This document shows positions 32,699 through 41,816 of a DNA stretch of 64,000 nt, piece by piece; within the stretch, counting starts at the first letter, position 1; the number at the start of each line of letters is the position of its first letter. The DNA comes from Winogradskya consettensis (GTDB taxonomy: Bacteria > Actinomycetota > Actinomycetes > Mycobacteriales > Micromonosporaceae): positions 40,749 to 104,748 of the forward strand of contig NZ_BOQP01000020.1 of the NCBI RefSeq assembly GCF_018332715.1, given 5' to 3'. The translations under genes were made by a program, and so were the position numbers. The notes under the pieces were generated by a model. That model was not told the DNA's origin. It did not search any database and was given only the letters and a program-made list of their open reading frames with translations.

Positions 32699-33415
32699 TC
32701 AGCCGGGCTGCTGGAGGATGGCCTCGCCGGCGATCTCGATGCGGATCCGTTTGCCGACGAGCCAGCCGCCGGCCTCCAGGGCGACGTTCCAGACCAGCCC
32801 GAAGTCTTCCCGGTCGATCTCGGTGGTCGCGCTGAAACCGAAGATGTCCTGACCGTACGGGTCGCGCCGGGCCCCGCCGAACTCGACGGTCAGGTCGACC
32901 GGGCGGTGCACGTCCTTGACGGAGAGGTCGCCGCTGAGCACGAAGCGTCCCGGGGAGCGGGACGGCTCGGGCACGTCGGTGACCGCGCCGCGGCGGGTGA
33001 GCGGGTTGTTGCGCAGCCGGGCCCAGTCGAAGATCGCGTCGTTGTTCTCGCGCCAGGCCAGGCCGGTGCTCGCGTAGGCGATCGTGGGGAAATTCTCCAC
33101 GTCGAGGAAGTCGGCGCTCTGCAGATGCACGTCACGGTCGGGGTTGTGCGTGGTGACGCTCGCGGTCTCGATGTGTGCGGTGACCGAGGACTGGGCCGGG
33201 TCGTCGCCGATGGTGATCGTGGCGCCGCCGCGGGCGAATTCACCGCGGACCGCGCTCACCATCATGTGCTGCGCCTGGAAACCAATTCGCTTGTGCGCTT
33301 CGTCGAGAATATAGATGCCCGGCTCTGGAATGGTGACGCCATTCCACACCCGCGTCGGGCGGTCATTCATCGCAGCGGTCCCCCGGTCGGTGACTGTGCT
33401 CACTGTGCTCACCAT
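32699..33415 (-). CDS. YceI-family lipid-binding-like protein
   Basis: The protein has about 238 residues. From about residue 30 it reads as a YceI beta-barrel: GIYILDEAHKRIGFQAQHMMVSAVRGEFARGGATITIGDD, SADFLDVENFPTIAYAST, and a C-terminal half with LSGDLSVKDVHRPVDLTVEF. YceI proteins bind isoprenoid-like lipids in a barrel. No signal peptide is seen. The start is uncertain (33415, 33412 after GGAGG, or 33370). Confidence 0.85.
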   Translation of the reverse strand: MVSTVSTVTDRGTAAMNDRPTRVWNGVTIPEPGIYILDEAHKRIGFQAQHMMVSAVRGEFARGGATITIGDDPAQSSVTAHIETASVTTHNPDRDVHLQSADFLDVENFPTIAYASTGLAWRENNDAIFDWARLRNNPLTRRGAVTDVPEPSRSPGRFVLSGDLSVKDVHRPVDLTVEFGGARRDPYGQDIFGFSATTEIDREDFGLVWNVALEAGGWLVGKRIRIEIAGEAILQQPG

Positions 33416-33805
33416 TCCCTCCGCGTCGAACGTCGCGTCGAACTTCGTATCGAACAAGGCCCCGGCGCGAGGCTCCGTTGATCCTATGTCGCAATTTTGT
33501 GCGCCCGTCACCAGCGGTTGTGGTACCCGCGCAGCGATTTGGGGCGGACACACGATTTATGTCCTGTTTGGCCCGTGGATCGGGGTCGAAAATGTAAGCC
33601 AGAGTCCGGTCAACGGTAACGCGCCGTTACGGCCGACCCGGGTATGCCCACCTGGGAGTGGCGCAGGTTACCTCTTCAGGGCGTCGCTTCTTGACGGGAA
33701 CAATCAATTGTGTTCGCTCCGCGTCCACCACGCCGACACCTTGCGTTGACAGCGGCCCGAGACATTGACGCCGTCATCCTCGTCGATCAACGGGAGACCT
33801 CGGAC

Positions 33806-35527
33806 ATGGGTCACGGCCACCACCATCACGATCACGATCACTTGCTGGAGAGCGGCGCCGCGGATGTCGCGCCCGCGCTCGATCTGAGCATTCCCGACAG
33901 CGAGCTCTCTCCCTCCGATGTGTCCCGTCGCGGGTTCCTGCGCGGCGCCGGCCTCCTCGGCGCCGGTGCGGCCGCCTCGGTCCTGGCCGTCCCGTCGGGA
34001 GCGGAAGCCGCCGCGGCCGGGGAGCACTCGCACGGCCCGGCCGGCGGTGGCACGGAGAAGGGCGGGTTCACGTGGCTCGCCGGTGACCACCACATCCACA
34101 CGCAGTACAGCTCCGACGGTCAGTACCGCGCCGTCGACCAGGCCAAGAACGGCCGCGCGTACGGGCTGAACTGGCTGGTCATCACCGACCACGGCAGCAA
34201 CGCGCACGCCAAGATCGGCGTGGACAAGGTGAACCCGGACATCCTCGCGACCCGCGCGGAGCTCAAGGACCTGCTGACGTTCCAGGGTCTCGAGTGGAAC
34301 ATCCCGGCCGCCGAGCACGCGACCGTGTTCGTGCACCCCGGCAAGAACGAGGTCGCGGTCCTCAAGCAGTTCGAGCAGACGTACGACGGTTCGCAGCTGC
34401 CCGTCACGAACACCGACGCGCAGAACGAAGCCGCGGCGATCGCCGGCATCAAGTTCCTCGGCCAGCAGGTCCGCCACCGTAAGGTCGAGGGCGCACTCTT
34501 CCTCGCCAACCACCCGGCCCGCCGCGGCATCGACTCGCCGCACGAGATCCGCAACTGGCGTGACGCCGACCCGACCGTCGCCATCGGCTTCGAGGGCGCC
34601 CCCGGTCACCAGGCCGCCGGCATCAAGGCCCCGAACGGTCGCGGCGGCGCCCGCGGCTACTACGACAACAACCCGTCGGCAGCGTCGTACGCGGGTTACC
34701 CGCTGGAGAGCTACCGCACGTGGGGCGGCTTCGACTGGATGACCGCCACGGTCGGCGGCCTCTGGGACAGCCTGCTCGCCGAGGGCCGCGCCTGGTGGAT
34801 CACCGTCAACTCGGACAGCCACGTCAACTATCTCGACCAGTCCGTCCGCGGCCCCGGCAGTGACTTCGAGCTCAACGGCCGCTACAACGACCCCGTGTAC
34901 GGCGGCGGCGCCCTCAACACGACGGCCGGCGACTTCTGGCCCGGCTACTACGGCCGCACGAACGTGGGCGCGACGTCGTTCTCGTACAAGGCGGTCATGG
35001 ACGGCCTGCGCGCCGGCCGCGTCTGGGTCGACCACGGCCGCCTCATCAAGAACCTCGACGCCCGGGTCCGCGTCGTGGGTGACCGCCGCGCCGCCACGGG
35101 CACGCCCCTCGGCGGTGTCCTGCAGGTCAAGCGGGGCACGTCCACCGAGCTGACCCTGGAGATCGACCTCCAGGACCTCCCGAACTGGGCTCACTTCATC
35201 CCGGTCCTCAAGCGCGTCGACGTCATCACCGGCTCGGTCACCGGCCCGGTCGCGGACAAGGACACGTTCAAGGCCCCCGACACGAAGGTCGTCAAGTCCT
35301 TCGAGGTCACTCCCGGCACCAAGAAGTTCACGGTCACGTACAGCCTCGGCCGTCTCGACCAGCCGTTCTACCTGCGCCTGCGCGGCACGGACGGCAACCG
35401 CACCCAGCCCGGCCTCATGGGTGCCGCGGTCGACCCGTCCGGCCCCCAGCTCGACGTGATCGGCGACGCCGACCCGTGGGCGGACCTGTGGTTCTACACC
35501 AACCCGATCTGGGTCCTGCCCAAGTGA
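33806..35527 (+). CDS. Tat-exported PHP-domain metal-dependent phosphoesterase-like protein
   Basis: The 573-residue protein opens with an unusual His-rich cluster (MGHGHHHHDHDH). A twin-arginine signal follows at about residues 40-70 (SRRGFLRGAGLLGAGAAASVLA). The PHP domain follows: GDHHIHTQYSSDG with the first metal-binding His residues, VITDHGSNAH, LEWN, and WWITVNSDSHVNYL near residue 365. A beta-rich C-terminal domain ends the protein. It would be folded with metal in the cytoplasm before export. GGGAG precedes the ATG at 33806. The next gene overlaps its stop. Confidence 0.85.
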   Translation: MGHGHHHHDHDHLLESGAADVAPALDLSIPDSELSPSDVSRRGFLRGAGLLGAGAAASVLAVPSGAEAAAAGEHSHGPAGGGTEKGGFTWLAGDHHIHTQYSSDGQYRAVDQAKNGRAYGLNWLVITDHGSNAHAKIGVDKVNPDILATRAELKDLLTFQGLEWNIPAAEHATVFVHPGKNEVAVLKQFEQTYDGSQLPVTNTDAQNEAAAIAGIKFLGQQVRHRKVEGALFLANHPARRGIDSPHEIRNWRDADPTVAIGFEGAPGHQAAGIKAPNGRGGARGYYDNNPSAASYAGYPLESYRTWGGFDWMTATVGGLWDSLLAEGRAWWITVNSDSHVNYLDQSVRGPGSDFELNGRYNDPVYGGGALNTTAGDFWPGYYGRTNVGATSFSYKAVMDGLRAGRVWVDHGRLIKNLDARVRVVGDRRAATGTPLGGVLQVKRGTSTELTLEIDLQDLPNWAHFIPVLKRVDVITGSVTGPVADKDTFKAPDTKVVKSFEVTPGTKKFTVTYSLGRLDQPFYLRLRGTDGNRTQPGLMGAAVDPSGPQLDVIGDADPWADLWFYTNPIWVLPK

Positions 35528-35970
35528 CCACCGCTCATCGGGCCCCCGGCGGCTTCCCGGCCGCCGGGGCCACCCCGGTCTTCAACAACACGGCCGAAGC
35601 CGACCATTGGCTGACCACCCTGCAGCCACTCCCGCTTCAAGCCTTCACCACACTGGTACGCACACCGCGCCCGCACGTAGCGGTAACCGAAACGCCGTCC
35701 GAGGGAGCCCGGGCAGTCATCTTCCCCGGCTCGTCCACCCTCACCGGCGACCTCTCGGCAGCCGACATCCTGTCACTCAGCGCAATCAACGCCATCGAAA
35801 TCCTCGGCGGCGCCGCAATCATCGGCGATCAACTCATCCGAACCGGCGACTTCATTCGTCCACAATGGCAAAACGGCGGCCTGATCCTCACGGTGATGCC
35901 CGCCGTGGGCGGCCTGCTGGTCCCATTCGAAACCCGCAACCCCACCCCCTGCTGCGCCGACCACGCCTAA
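35524..35970 (+). CDS. Conserved hypothetical protein coupled to the PHP gene
   Basis: This 148-residue protein starts at a GTG overlapping the PHP gene stop (GTGA). It has an NNTAEADHWLTTLQPLP helix, a beta-rich middle (AVIFPGSSTLTGDLSAADILSLSAINAIEILGG) and ends with CC near the C-terminus. No signal peptide or membrane segment is seen. I do not recognise it. Tight coupling suggests a role with the PHP protein. Confidence 0.65.
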   Translation: MTTAHRAPGGFPAAGATPVFNNTAEADHWLTTLQPLPLQAFTTLVRTPRPHVAVTETPSEGARAVIFPGSSTLTGDLSAADILSLSAINAIEILGGAAIIGDQLIRTGDFIRPQWQNGGLILTVMPAVGGLLVPFETRNPTPCCADHA

Positions 35971-36048
35971 ATTCCCAGCAGGCTTTCACCGGAAAACGAA
36001 AACCGCCCCCCACGCCATTTCCGTGGAGGGCAGCAACGTCGCCGACAA

Positions 36049-36270
36049 TCAGATGTGCTGAGTCTCGGTCGTCGCAGGATGCAACTCGGCCGTCGTCTCC
36101 TTAACGAACCGCCCCGTGCTCGTACTGCGATTGACCTCCTGCTCGTCCCGGCTCTTCTCGCCGCCGACGTGCTCGGTCGTGGTCGTCTTGGGAGACCGCT
36201 CCGCGGTGCTCTCCTTGACGAACTTGCCGGTCTTGGCACTCCGGTTGACGTCGTGCTCGTTGCCTGCCAT
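36049..36270 (-). CDS. Small two-repeat protein (NRS-x-TG-F-VKE-TAE motif)
   Basis: The 73-residue protein is almost entirely two copies of a 30-residue unit: VNRSAKTGKFVKESTAERSP-TTTTEH and VNRSTSTGRFVKETTAELHP-TTETQH. GAGGAGG lies 8 bases before the ATG, strong support for translation. Similar RS-TGRFV-TA motifs occur in small uncharacterised bacterial proteins. It is highly polar with no cysteine and is probably intrinsically disordered. Function unknown. Confidence 0.7.
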   Translation of the reverse strand: MAGNEHDVNRSAKTGKFVKESTAERSPKTTTTEHVGGEKSRDEQEVNRSTSTGRFVKETTAELHPATTETQHI

Positions 36271-36378
36271 GGGGAAGACCTCCTCGCGTTCTCCGTCAAT
36301 GTCCTGCCCTTGACGTGCCCCGCCCCGCACCCCCTGAAACGAACAACCCGAAGGTTGTCAGGTTGGGACGCCCGGCGC

Positions 36379-36557
36379 TCAGCGGTCTTGCCAGTCTTGG
36401 TCGCGCCTCTTCATCAGTTCGTCGAACTGCCCGGCCTTGGTCCGCTCGGCAAGCCGTTCAAGGCTTTCTGTATCCGGTTGCGCCTCGCGATGTCGTGGAG
36501 AGCCTCCGGCGTTACGTCTGGCCCCAATGGGGAGCCCGCCCAGTCGCCGATGAGGTT
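36379..36557 (-). pseudogene. Frameshifted remnant of a small coding sequence
   Basis: On the minus strand two adjacent frames look coding but cannot be read through. The upstream frame gives LIGDWAGSPLGPDVTPEALH followed by DIARRNRIQKAL, and the downstream frame gives ESLERLAERTKAGQFDELMK then RRDQDWQDR and a TGA at 36381-36379. Joining them needs one frameshift near 36470, and no start is visible. Both parts are amphipathic-helical and lie next to vapC. The family is not recognised. Confidence 0.4.
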
Positions 36558-36645
36558 TTACAAGGCCGATGTGGGCGCCAGCCCGAGCATCGATGGTGCG
36601 CCCGGGCTGGCAAGATCGGATTGGTGGATCAGCGTCGACGTGTAC

Positions 36646-37071
36646 TCAGTCGATGCTGCCCGGCTCTGCGAGCCACTGGACTTCTTGGCCGGTTACTTCG
36701 GCGATCTTCACGAAGTCTCTGTCGTAGTGCAGCATCGTCAGGCCCTGCAACTCCGCTGTGGCCGCGACCAGCAGATCGACCGGACCGGCGGAGCGATGTG
36801 TTCCTCGTTGGAACATGGAATTCTGGACCTCGCGAGCTCTCCGGAACACCTGCTCCGGCACCGTGACCCACGGGCAGTAGCTCTCGAGGGTGTTTTCCAT
36901 GGAGTCGCGATGTGAGGTGGACTGGGCGCTGAAGAAGATCTCCAGTTCTGTGATCGGACAGACGCCGATCAAGCCGTCGGCGAGATGACCTGCCCAGGCG
37001 GCGCGAATCTTGTCATTGGCGGAGAATCGGCTGAGTGCGCTGGTGTCGCCGAGATAACGGCGGGCGCTCAT
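36646..37071 (-). CDS. vapC: PIN-domain toxin VapC
   Basis: The 141-residue protein is a PIN-domain ribonuclease of VapC type. The acidic active-site set is visible: Asp9 in YLGDTSALSRF, Glu in PITELEIFF (about residue 44), Asp in VDLLVAATA (about 99) and Asp in LHYDRDF (about 117). VapC toxins cut specific tRNAs or rRNA. The start overlaps the end of vapB by 4 bases, the normal toxin-antitoxin arrangement. Confidence 0.9.
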   Translation of the reverse strand: MSARRYLGDTSALSRFSANDKIRAAWAGHLADGLIGVCPITELEIFFSAQSTSHRDSMENTLESYCPWVTVPEQVFRRAREVQNSMFQRGTHRSAGPVDLLVAATAELQGLTMLHYDRDFVKIAEVTGQEVQWLAEPGSID

Positions 37072-37277
37072 GGGCGATAGTTCTCTTTGACGAGCAGCGC
37101 GTCGAAGTCGCCGGCCGCGCCCATCCTGGCCCAGGCCTCCACGGCTTCCATTCGCTTCAGTCGCACGGCGACGTCGCGGAGGGCCGCATTGACGGTGTCT
37201 TTTTTGGTTTTGGTGCCATAGAAGGCGGCTGCCTCGGCGAGTGCTACGTCATCGATATCGATGGAAGTTCTCGTCAT
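37068..37277 (-). CDS. vapB: Antitoxin VapB (ribbon-helix-helix type)
   Basis: The 69-residue protein opens MTRTSIDIDDVALAEAAAFYGTKTKKDTVNAALRDVAVR, the MetJ/Arc-like DNA-binding half of type VapB antitoxins. The C-terminal DFDALLVKENYRP segment is expected to block VapC. GGAGGAC lies 3 bases before the ATG. It probably represses its own operon. Confidence 0.88.
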   Translation of the reverse strand: MTRTSIDIDDVALAEAAAFYGTKTKKDTVNAALRDVAVRLKRMEAVEAWARMGAAGDFDALLVKENYRP

Positions 37278-37320
37278 GGCGTCCTCCAGGCTCGCGTCTG
37301 GTGCCAATTCTAGAATCCTT

Positions 37321-38097
37321 TCAGCCGATGATGGGGTTGAAGAAGCCCGTCAGGATGCTGATTGTGAGGGCTGCTCCTGATGCTAGCGCAGTGACTACTA
37401 GGAGCGCGACATCGGCTGGGCTGAATTTTTGGATTCTTGCGAAGGTTCTGGGGAGGCCGGAATCGAAGCCGCGGGCGTCCATCGCGGTGGCCAGTCGGCC
37501 GCCCCGGCGCAGTGCCCCGACGAGCAGTGCGAATGCCGTGGAGCCGAAGAGGTGGAGCTTGGCCAGGGGGTTGCGGCCGGCGTCGATGCCGCGGGCTCGC
37601 CGGGCGAGAGACAGCATCTGCCATTCCGAGGTGAGCAGCGGGATCATCCGGAAGGCGGCCAGGGCTCCGATGGCGAAGCGGGCCGGTGCCTTGGCGTTCT
37701 GGACCAGCGCGTCGGCGAGGTCGGTGGGGTCGGTGGTGGCGAAGACGATGATGCCGGGGAGGGCTACGGCGAAGACGCGAAGGACCAGGCCGAGGGCGTC
37801 CCTGAGGACGCCGGTGGTGATGACGAAGGGGCCGGGTGACGCCAGCACCGAGCCACTGCGGTCTGCCGCGAACAGCGTCATCGTCACGAGGATGCCGGCG
37901 GCGGCCAGGGCGAGGGGCCAGGCCCGGCGGGCCACCACCGCGTAGCGCAGGCCGAAGAACGGCAGGGCGAGCAGCTCGATGAGCAGGGCGAGTGCCGGGG
38001 TGACCGGGTCCAGGGTGGCCACCAGTGGCAGGGAGAACAGCAGGGCCGCGCCGAGTTTTGCCACCGGATTGCGGCGGGCCAGAACGCCGGTGCTCAT
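37321..38097 (-). CDS. Energy-coupling factor transporter transmembrane protein EcfT
   Basis: The 258-residue membrane protein of the CbiQ/EcfT family has about five transmembrane segments and the two coupling-helix signatures, RRARGIDAG and TAMDARGF, whose Ala-Arg-Gly motifs contact the ATPases. It is the third gene of a ykoE-ecfA-ecfT operon under a TPP riboswitch. Its start overlaps the ecfA stop by 4 bases. Confidence 0.92.
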   Translation of the reverse strand: MSTGVLARRNPVAKLGAALLFSLPLVATLDPVTPALALLIELLALPFFGLRYAVVARRAWPLALAAAGILVTMTLFAADRSGSVLASPGPFVITTGVLRDALGLVLRVFAVALPGIIVFATTDPTDLADALVQNAKAPARFAIGALAAFRMIPLLTSEWQMLSLARRARGIDAGRNPLAKLHLFGSTAFALLVGALRRGGRLATAMDARGFDSGLPRTFARIQKFSPADVALLVVTALASGAALTISILTGFFNPIIG

Positions 38098-39512
38098 GTG
38101 GAGGGTCCGAAGCGGGAGGTGTTGCGGCGGGGGAGCGGCTCGGCCGGGGTCAGGTCGTGGACGCGGTCGGCCAGGGACGTGACGAAGGCGTCGTCGTGGG
38201 TTACCGCGAGGATGCCGTGGCCTTCGTCGCGGAGGGTGGCGAGGAGGGTGACGAGTTCGATCCAGGTGCTGCGGTCCTGGCCGAACGTGGGTTCGTCGAG
38301 GACGAGCAGGCGCGGGGCGGTGGCCAGGGCTGTGGCAACGCTGAGGCGGCGGGCCTCGCCGCCGGAGAGGGTGTGCGGGTTGGCGCCGGCGAGGGAGGTC
38401 AGGCGCAGGCGGGACAGCAGGTCGTCGGCGATGCGGGTGACCTCGGCGGGGGAGCGGCCCTGGCGGCGGGGGCCGAGGGCGAGTTCGTCGTGGACGCGGG
38501 ACGTGACGAACTGGTGTTCCGGGGATTGAAAGACCGAGCCGATGCGCTCGGCGAGCAGCCGGGCGCGCCAGCGGTGCGGGGGCTTCGGGTCGTCGAAGGC
38601 TGTCACGCGGCCGGAGGCCGGGGCGAGCAGGCCACCCATGACGAGGGCCATTGTCGACTTGCCGGCGCCGTTCGGGCCGGTGACCGCGAGTACTTCGCCG
38701 CTGCTGACCGCGAGTGAGATCGGGGGGAGACGGTCGCGCACGGTGACGTGCTTCGCGCGTACCAAATGATCTGCCGGAGTGGAAACGGCCTGGAACCGGG
38801 GCAGGGGGTAACCCGGCACCCAGACGCCCTGCTCAGCCAGGGCGGGGCCGTGGCCGGCGAAGATGACCTCGGGGGCGCCGTCTGCGATGACGCCACCGCC
38901 GGGTTCGAGCACCACCGCGCGGTCGACCAGGGGGAGTGCCTCCGCGACCCGGTGCTCGACGATGATCAGCGTGGTGTCCGGGTCGAGGGCCTTGGCGATC
39001 GCCTCGCGGACCAGCTCGGCGCCGGGCGGGTCGAGGTTGGCGGTCGGCTCGTCGAGCAGGAGCAGGCCGGGGCGCAGGGCCAGGATGCCGGCCAGGGCCA
39101 GGCGCTGCTGCTCGCCGCCGGAGAGAGCGTGGGTCTGGCGGGTGATCGGGTACGCGAAACCGACCCGGTCGAGCGCGTCACTGACCCGGGGCCAGATGTC
39201 GGCTGCGCGTACGCCCGTGTTCTCCAGGCCGAACGCCACGTCGTCGCCGCTGCGGGCCATCACGAGCTGGGTCTGCGGATCCTGGAAGAGGATGCCGGGG
39301 CGGCCGCCGACGGTGACCGTGCCCTCGGACTCGCCGGAGTCCTCCGGGAGCAGCCCCGCCAGCGCCGCGAGCAGGGTGCTCTTGCCCGAACCCGAAGGCC
39401 CGAGCAGGAGCACCCGTTCGCCGGAGCGGATGTGCAGGTCGACGCCGCGCACGGCCCAGTTGCGGCGACCGGCGTGACGCCAGCCGAACCCGCGCAGCAC
39501 GACCTCACTCAC
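38094..39512 (-). CDS. ECF transporter ATPase, two fused ABC domains
   Basis: The 472-residue protein carries two complete ABC ATPase domains, so one gene supplies both EcfA and EcfA'. The first has Walker A GPSGSGKST, signature LSGGEQQRLA and LLLDEPTANLD; the second has GPNGAGKST, LSGGEARRLSVA and LVLDEPTFGQD. This fused form is usual with YkoE-type transporters (YkoD). The GTG start overlaps the end of ykoE closely. Confidence 0.93.
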   Translation of the reverse strand: MSEVVLRGFGWRHAGRRNWAVRGVDLHIRSGERVLLLGPSGSGKSTLLAALAGLLPEDSGESEGTVTVGGRPGILFQDPQTQLVMARSGDDVAFGLENTGVRAADIWPRVSDALDRVGFAYPITRQTHALSGGEQQRLALAGILALRPGLLLLDEPTANLDPPGAELVREAIAKALDPDTTLIIVEHRVAEALPLVDRAVVLEPGGGVIADGAPEVIFAGHGPALAEQGVWVPGYPLPRFQAVSTPADHLVRAKHVTVRDRLPPISLAVSSGEVLAVTGPNGAGKSTMALVMGGLLAPASGRVTAFDDPKPPHRWRARLLAERIGSVFQSPEHQFVTSRVHDELALGPRRQGRSPAEVTRIADDLLSRLRLTSLAGANPHTLSGGEARRLSVATALATAPRLLVLDEPTFGQDRSTWIELVTLLATLRDEGHGILAVTHDDAFVTSLADRVHDLTPAEPLPRRNTSRFGPST

Positions 39513-39514
39513 GG

Positions 39515-40108
39515 TCAGACCAGCGCCCGGTCCCGGCCCGCGGCGAAGCGGTCCAGCACCCCGGTCGGCGCGAGGGCACGGGTCAGCGCCCAGCTGCCCA
39601 GGCCCGCGATGATCGTGCTGCTCACGACGGTGAGCAGGGCGTACGGGATGCGGTAGTCCCACAGGGCGTAGGACGCGTTCCATGCGAAGAAGTCGAAAAG
39701 GGCCGCACTCAGACCCGTCAGGGCTCCGGCCAGCAGCGCCGCCGGCAGCTTCCATGACCGGTACGCGAGGAGCGCGAACGCCAGCTCCGCCCCGAGCCCC
39801 TGCACGAGGCCCTGCGGGATGACCATGGCTCCCCACTGCGCACCGAGCAGAGCCGAGATGAGCGCCGCGACCGTCTCGGTGTAGAGCGACGCGCCCGGCT
39901 TGCGGATGATGAGTCCGGCGAGCACGGCGGGCATCAGCCAGATGCCGTAGAGCAGCGTCTGGGCCGGCGGGAAGAACGCGAACGCGCCCTCGGTGGCGCC
40001 CCACACGATGTTCCAGGCCCAGAAGATGACGCCGAACGCGACGGCGATCACGGAGGCGATCACGATGTCGATCGTGCGCCACCGGTACTTGGTGTTTCCG
40101 GTGTTCAT
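39515..40108 (-). CDS. ykoE: ECF transporter S component YkoE (thiamine/HMP type)
   Basis: The 197-residue membrane protein reads as YkoE, the substrate-binding component for hydroxymethylpyrimidine or thiamine. Examples are TIDIVIASVIAVAFGVIFWAWN, LIIRKPGASLYTETVAALISALLGAQWG and QGLGAELAFALL. It heads the operon with the fused ATPase and EcfT. The ATG at 40108 lies just after a Shine-Dalgarno that can be hidden in a hairpin, and a TPP riboswitch lies 80 bp upstream. Together these identify thiamine or precursor uptake. Confidence 0.93.
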   Translation of the reverse strand: MNTGNTKYRWRTIDIVIASVIAVAFGVIFWAWNIVWGATEGAFAFFPPAQTLLYGIWLMPAVLAGLIIRKPGASLYTETVAALISALLGAQWGAMVIPQGLVQGLGAELAFALLAYRSWKLPAALLAGALTGLSAALFDFFAWNASYALWDYRIPYALLTVVSSTIIAGLGSWALTRALAPTGVLDRFAAGRDRALV

Positions 40109-40112
40109 GTTC

Positions 40113-40133
40113 CCTCCCAGGGGTGGTGGGAGG
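40113..40133 (-). promoter_or_regulatory. Shine-Dalgarno-sequestering hairpin of the ykoE leader
   Basis: On the minus strand CCTCCCA and TGGGAGG form a perfect 7-bp stem with a 7-base loop. The right arm contains the GGGAGG ribosome-binding site of ykoE. This is a ready expression platform for translational control by the upstream TPP aptamer. Confidence 0.65.
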
Positions 40134-40189
40134 AGACGCACGCCGTCGCCGGGGTTACCCGGACACGGCGCGGCTGGAGAAAAGACCGA

Positions 40190-40271
<82 letters not shown>

Positions 40272-40421
40272 TCGGATGAGGTTCGTTCGCGACCTGCCTT
40301 GAGACCGATGGTGCGCGATGTGCGCACTTGATCTCCACCGTCGCGAACAAACCTCACTGCTGCTTGTGTTTCGATGACGCTAACACCGTGGGGTGGTGCG
40401 GGACAGCGTTGGAGGGGTCAC

Positions 40422-41237
40422 ATGGAGATCAAGGCCGGCGGGTTCACGTTCGACGTGCACGTGGCGGGGCCCGAGGACGGCGTCCCGGTGCTCCTTCTGC
40501 ACGGGTTTCCGCAGGATCACCGCGAATTCGACCTGATTCTGCCGCGGTTGCACGAGGCGGGGCTGCGCACGTACGCCCTGGACCAGCGCGGCTACTCACC
40601 CGGCGCGCGACCCGCCGACGTCGCCGACTACGCGATCACCATGGCAGCCGATGACGCCGTGGCCGTGCTCGACGCGCTCGGCATCGAGAAGGCGCACGTC
40701 ATCGGGCACGACTGGGGTGCGCAGGTGTCCTGGGTGCTGGCCGCCGCGCATCCGGAGCGGCTGCACACCCTCACCGCCGTCTCGGTGCCGCATCCGCGTG
40801 GGCTCGCCGTGGCGTTGCGGAACCAGCCGTCGCAGCGGGCGCGGTTCGCGTACATGAAGATCTTCCAGTCCCCGGTGGCCGAACGGATCCTCCTGGCCCG
40901 TGACGGCGCGGTGTTGCGGCGGTTGATGCGCCCGATCGGGCCGCGCGCCGCGATGTACGCCCGCGCCATGGCCGAACCGGGCCGGCTGACCGGGGCGCTG
41001 AACTGGTACCGCGCGCTCTCCGGCCGCCACCTCGCCGGCGTGGGCTCGATCACCGTGCCGACCACGTACGTGTGGAGTGACGGTGACCCGGTCGTGGGCC
41101 GCCCGGCCGCCCTGTCCACCGCGACCTGGGTGTCGGCGGACTACCGCTTCGTCGCGTTGCGCGGCATCGGGCACTGGGTGCCGGAGGAGGCCCCGAAGGC
41201 GCTCGCCGAGGTCGCCCTGGCGCGCATCGGCGTTTGA
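40422..41237 (+). CDS. Alpha/beta hydrolase (epoxide hydrolase/dehalogenase-like)
   Basis: The 271-residue protein has the oxyanion motif LLHGFPQDH and the nucleophile elbow GHDWGAQ, with Asp at the nucleophile position as in epoxide hydrolases and haloalkane dehalogenases. The Asp charge relay WSDGDPVVG and the final His GIGHWVPEE complete the triad. GGAGGGG lies before the ATG at 40422. The substrate is unknown. Confidence 0.88.
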   Translation: MEIKAGGFTFDVHVAGPEDGVPVLLLHGFPQDHREFDLILPRLHEAGLRTYALDQRGYSPGARPADVADYAITMAADDAVAVLDALGIEKAHVIGHDWGAQVSWVLAAAHPERLHTLTAVSVPHPRGLAVALRNQPSQRARFAYMKIFQSPVAERILLARDGAVLRRLMRPIGPRAAMYARAMAEPGRLTGALNWYRALSGRHLAGVGSITVPTTYVWSDGDPVVGRPAALSTATWVSADYRFVALRGIGHWVPEEAPKALAEVALARIGV

Positions 41238-41294
41238 CGCTGCCTGGGCCGGGGCACTTCACGCGCCACAAAGTGACGCTAAGGAGACGACCTG

Positions 41295-41816
41295 ATGGCC
41301 GCCGAGAAGCGCCGGATGAAGCACGAGTCGGAGAAACAGCGCTGGGACCGCAATTTCGCGGACCTGTTGCAAGAGCTCCGGGTGGCACAGACCGGCGTGC
41401 AGATCCTCTTCGCGTTCCTGCTCACCCTGCCGTTCAGCAGCGGGTTCCCCAACACCACGGAGCTGCAGAAGGACACGTACGTCGTCGCGCTGATCGCCGC
41501 GGCCTTCGCCACCGCGATGATCATCTCGCCGGTGGCGTTCCACCGGGCACTGTTCCGCCAGGGCCGCAAACCGGAACTGGTCCGCTACGCGCACCGGATG
41601 GCGACCGGCGGCCTGGCGTTCATGCTCGTCTCGATGGTCAGCAGCGTCTTCCTGATCACCGACTACCTGCTGAACATCTGGGCCGCCGTGATCTTCACCG
41701 GGATCACCGCCGCGTGGTTCCTCACGTTCTGGGCCGCGATCCCGTTCACCCGCAAGAACTGGATGGACGAGGACGCCGAGGAAGAGGACGAGGAAGCGCT
41801 CAACGAGCCGGTTTGA
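41295..41816 (+). CDS. DUF6328-type four-helix membrane protein
   Basis: The 173-residue protein begins with a charged N-terminus, then LLQELRVAQTGVQILFAFLLTLPFSSGF and three further hydrophobic segments. It ends in a Glu/Asp-rich tail (DEDAEEEDEE). This matches the DUF6328 family of actinobacterial membrane proteins of unknown role. AAGGAGACGA precedes the ATG. Its 3' end overlaps the convergent gene by 17 bp. Confidence 0.75.
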   Translation: MAAEKRRMKHESEKQRWDRNFADLLQELRVAQTGVQILFAFLLTLPFSSGFPNTTELQKDTYVVALIAAAFATAMIISPVAFHRALFRQGRKPELVRYAHRMATGGLAFMLVSMVSSVFLITDYLLNIWAAVIFTGITAAWFLTFWAAIPFTRKNWMDEDAEEEDEEALNEPV

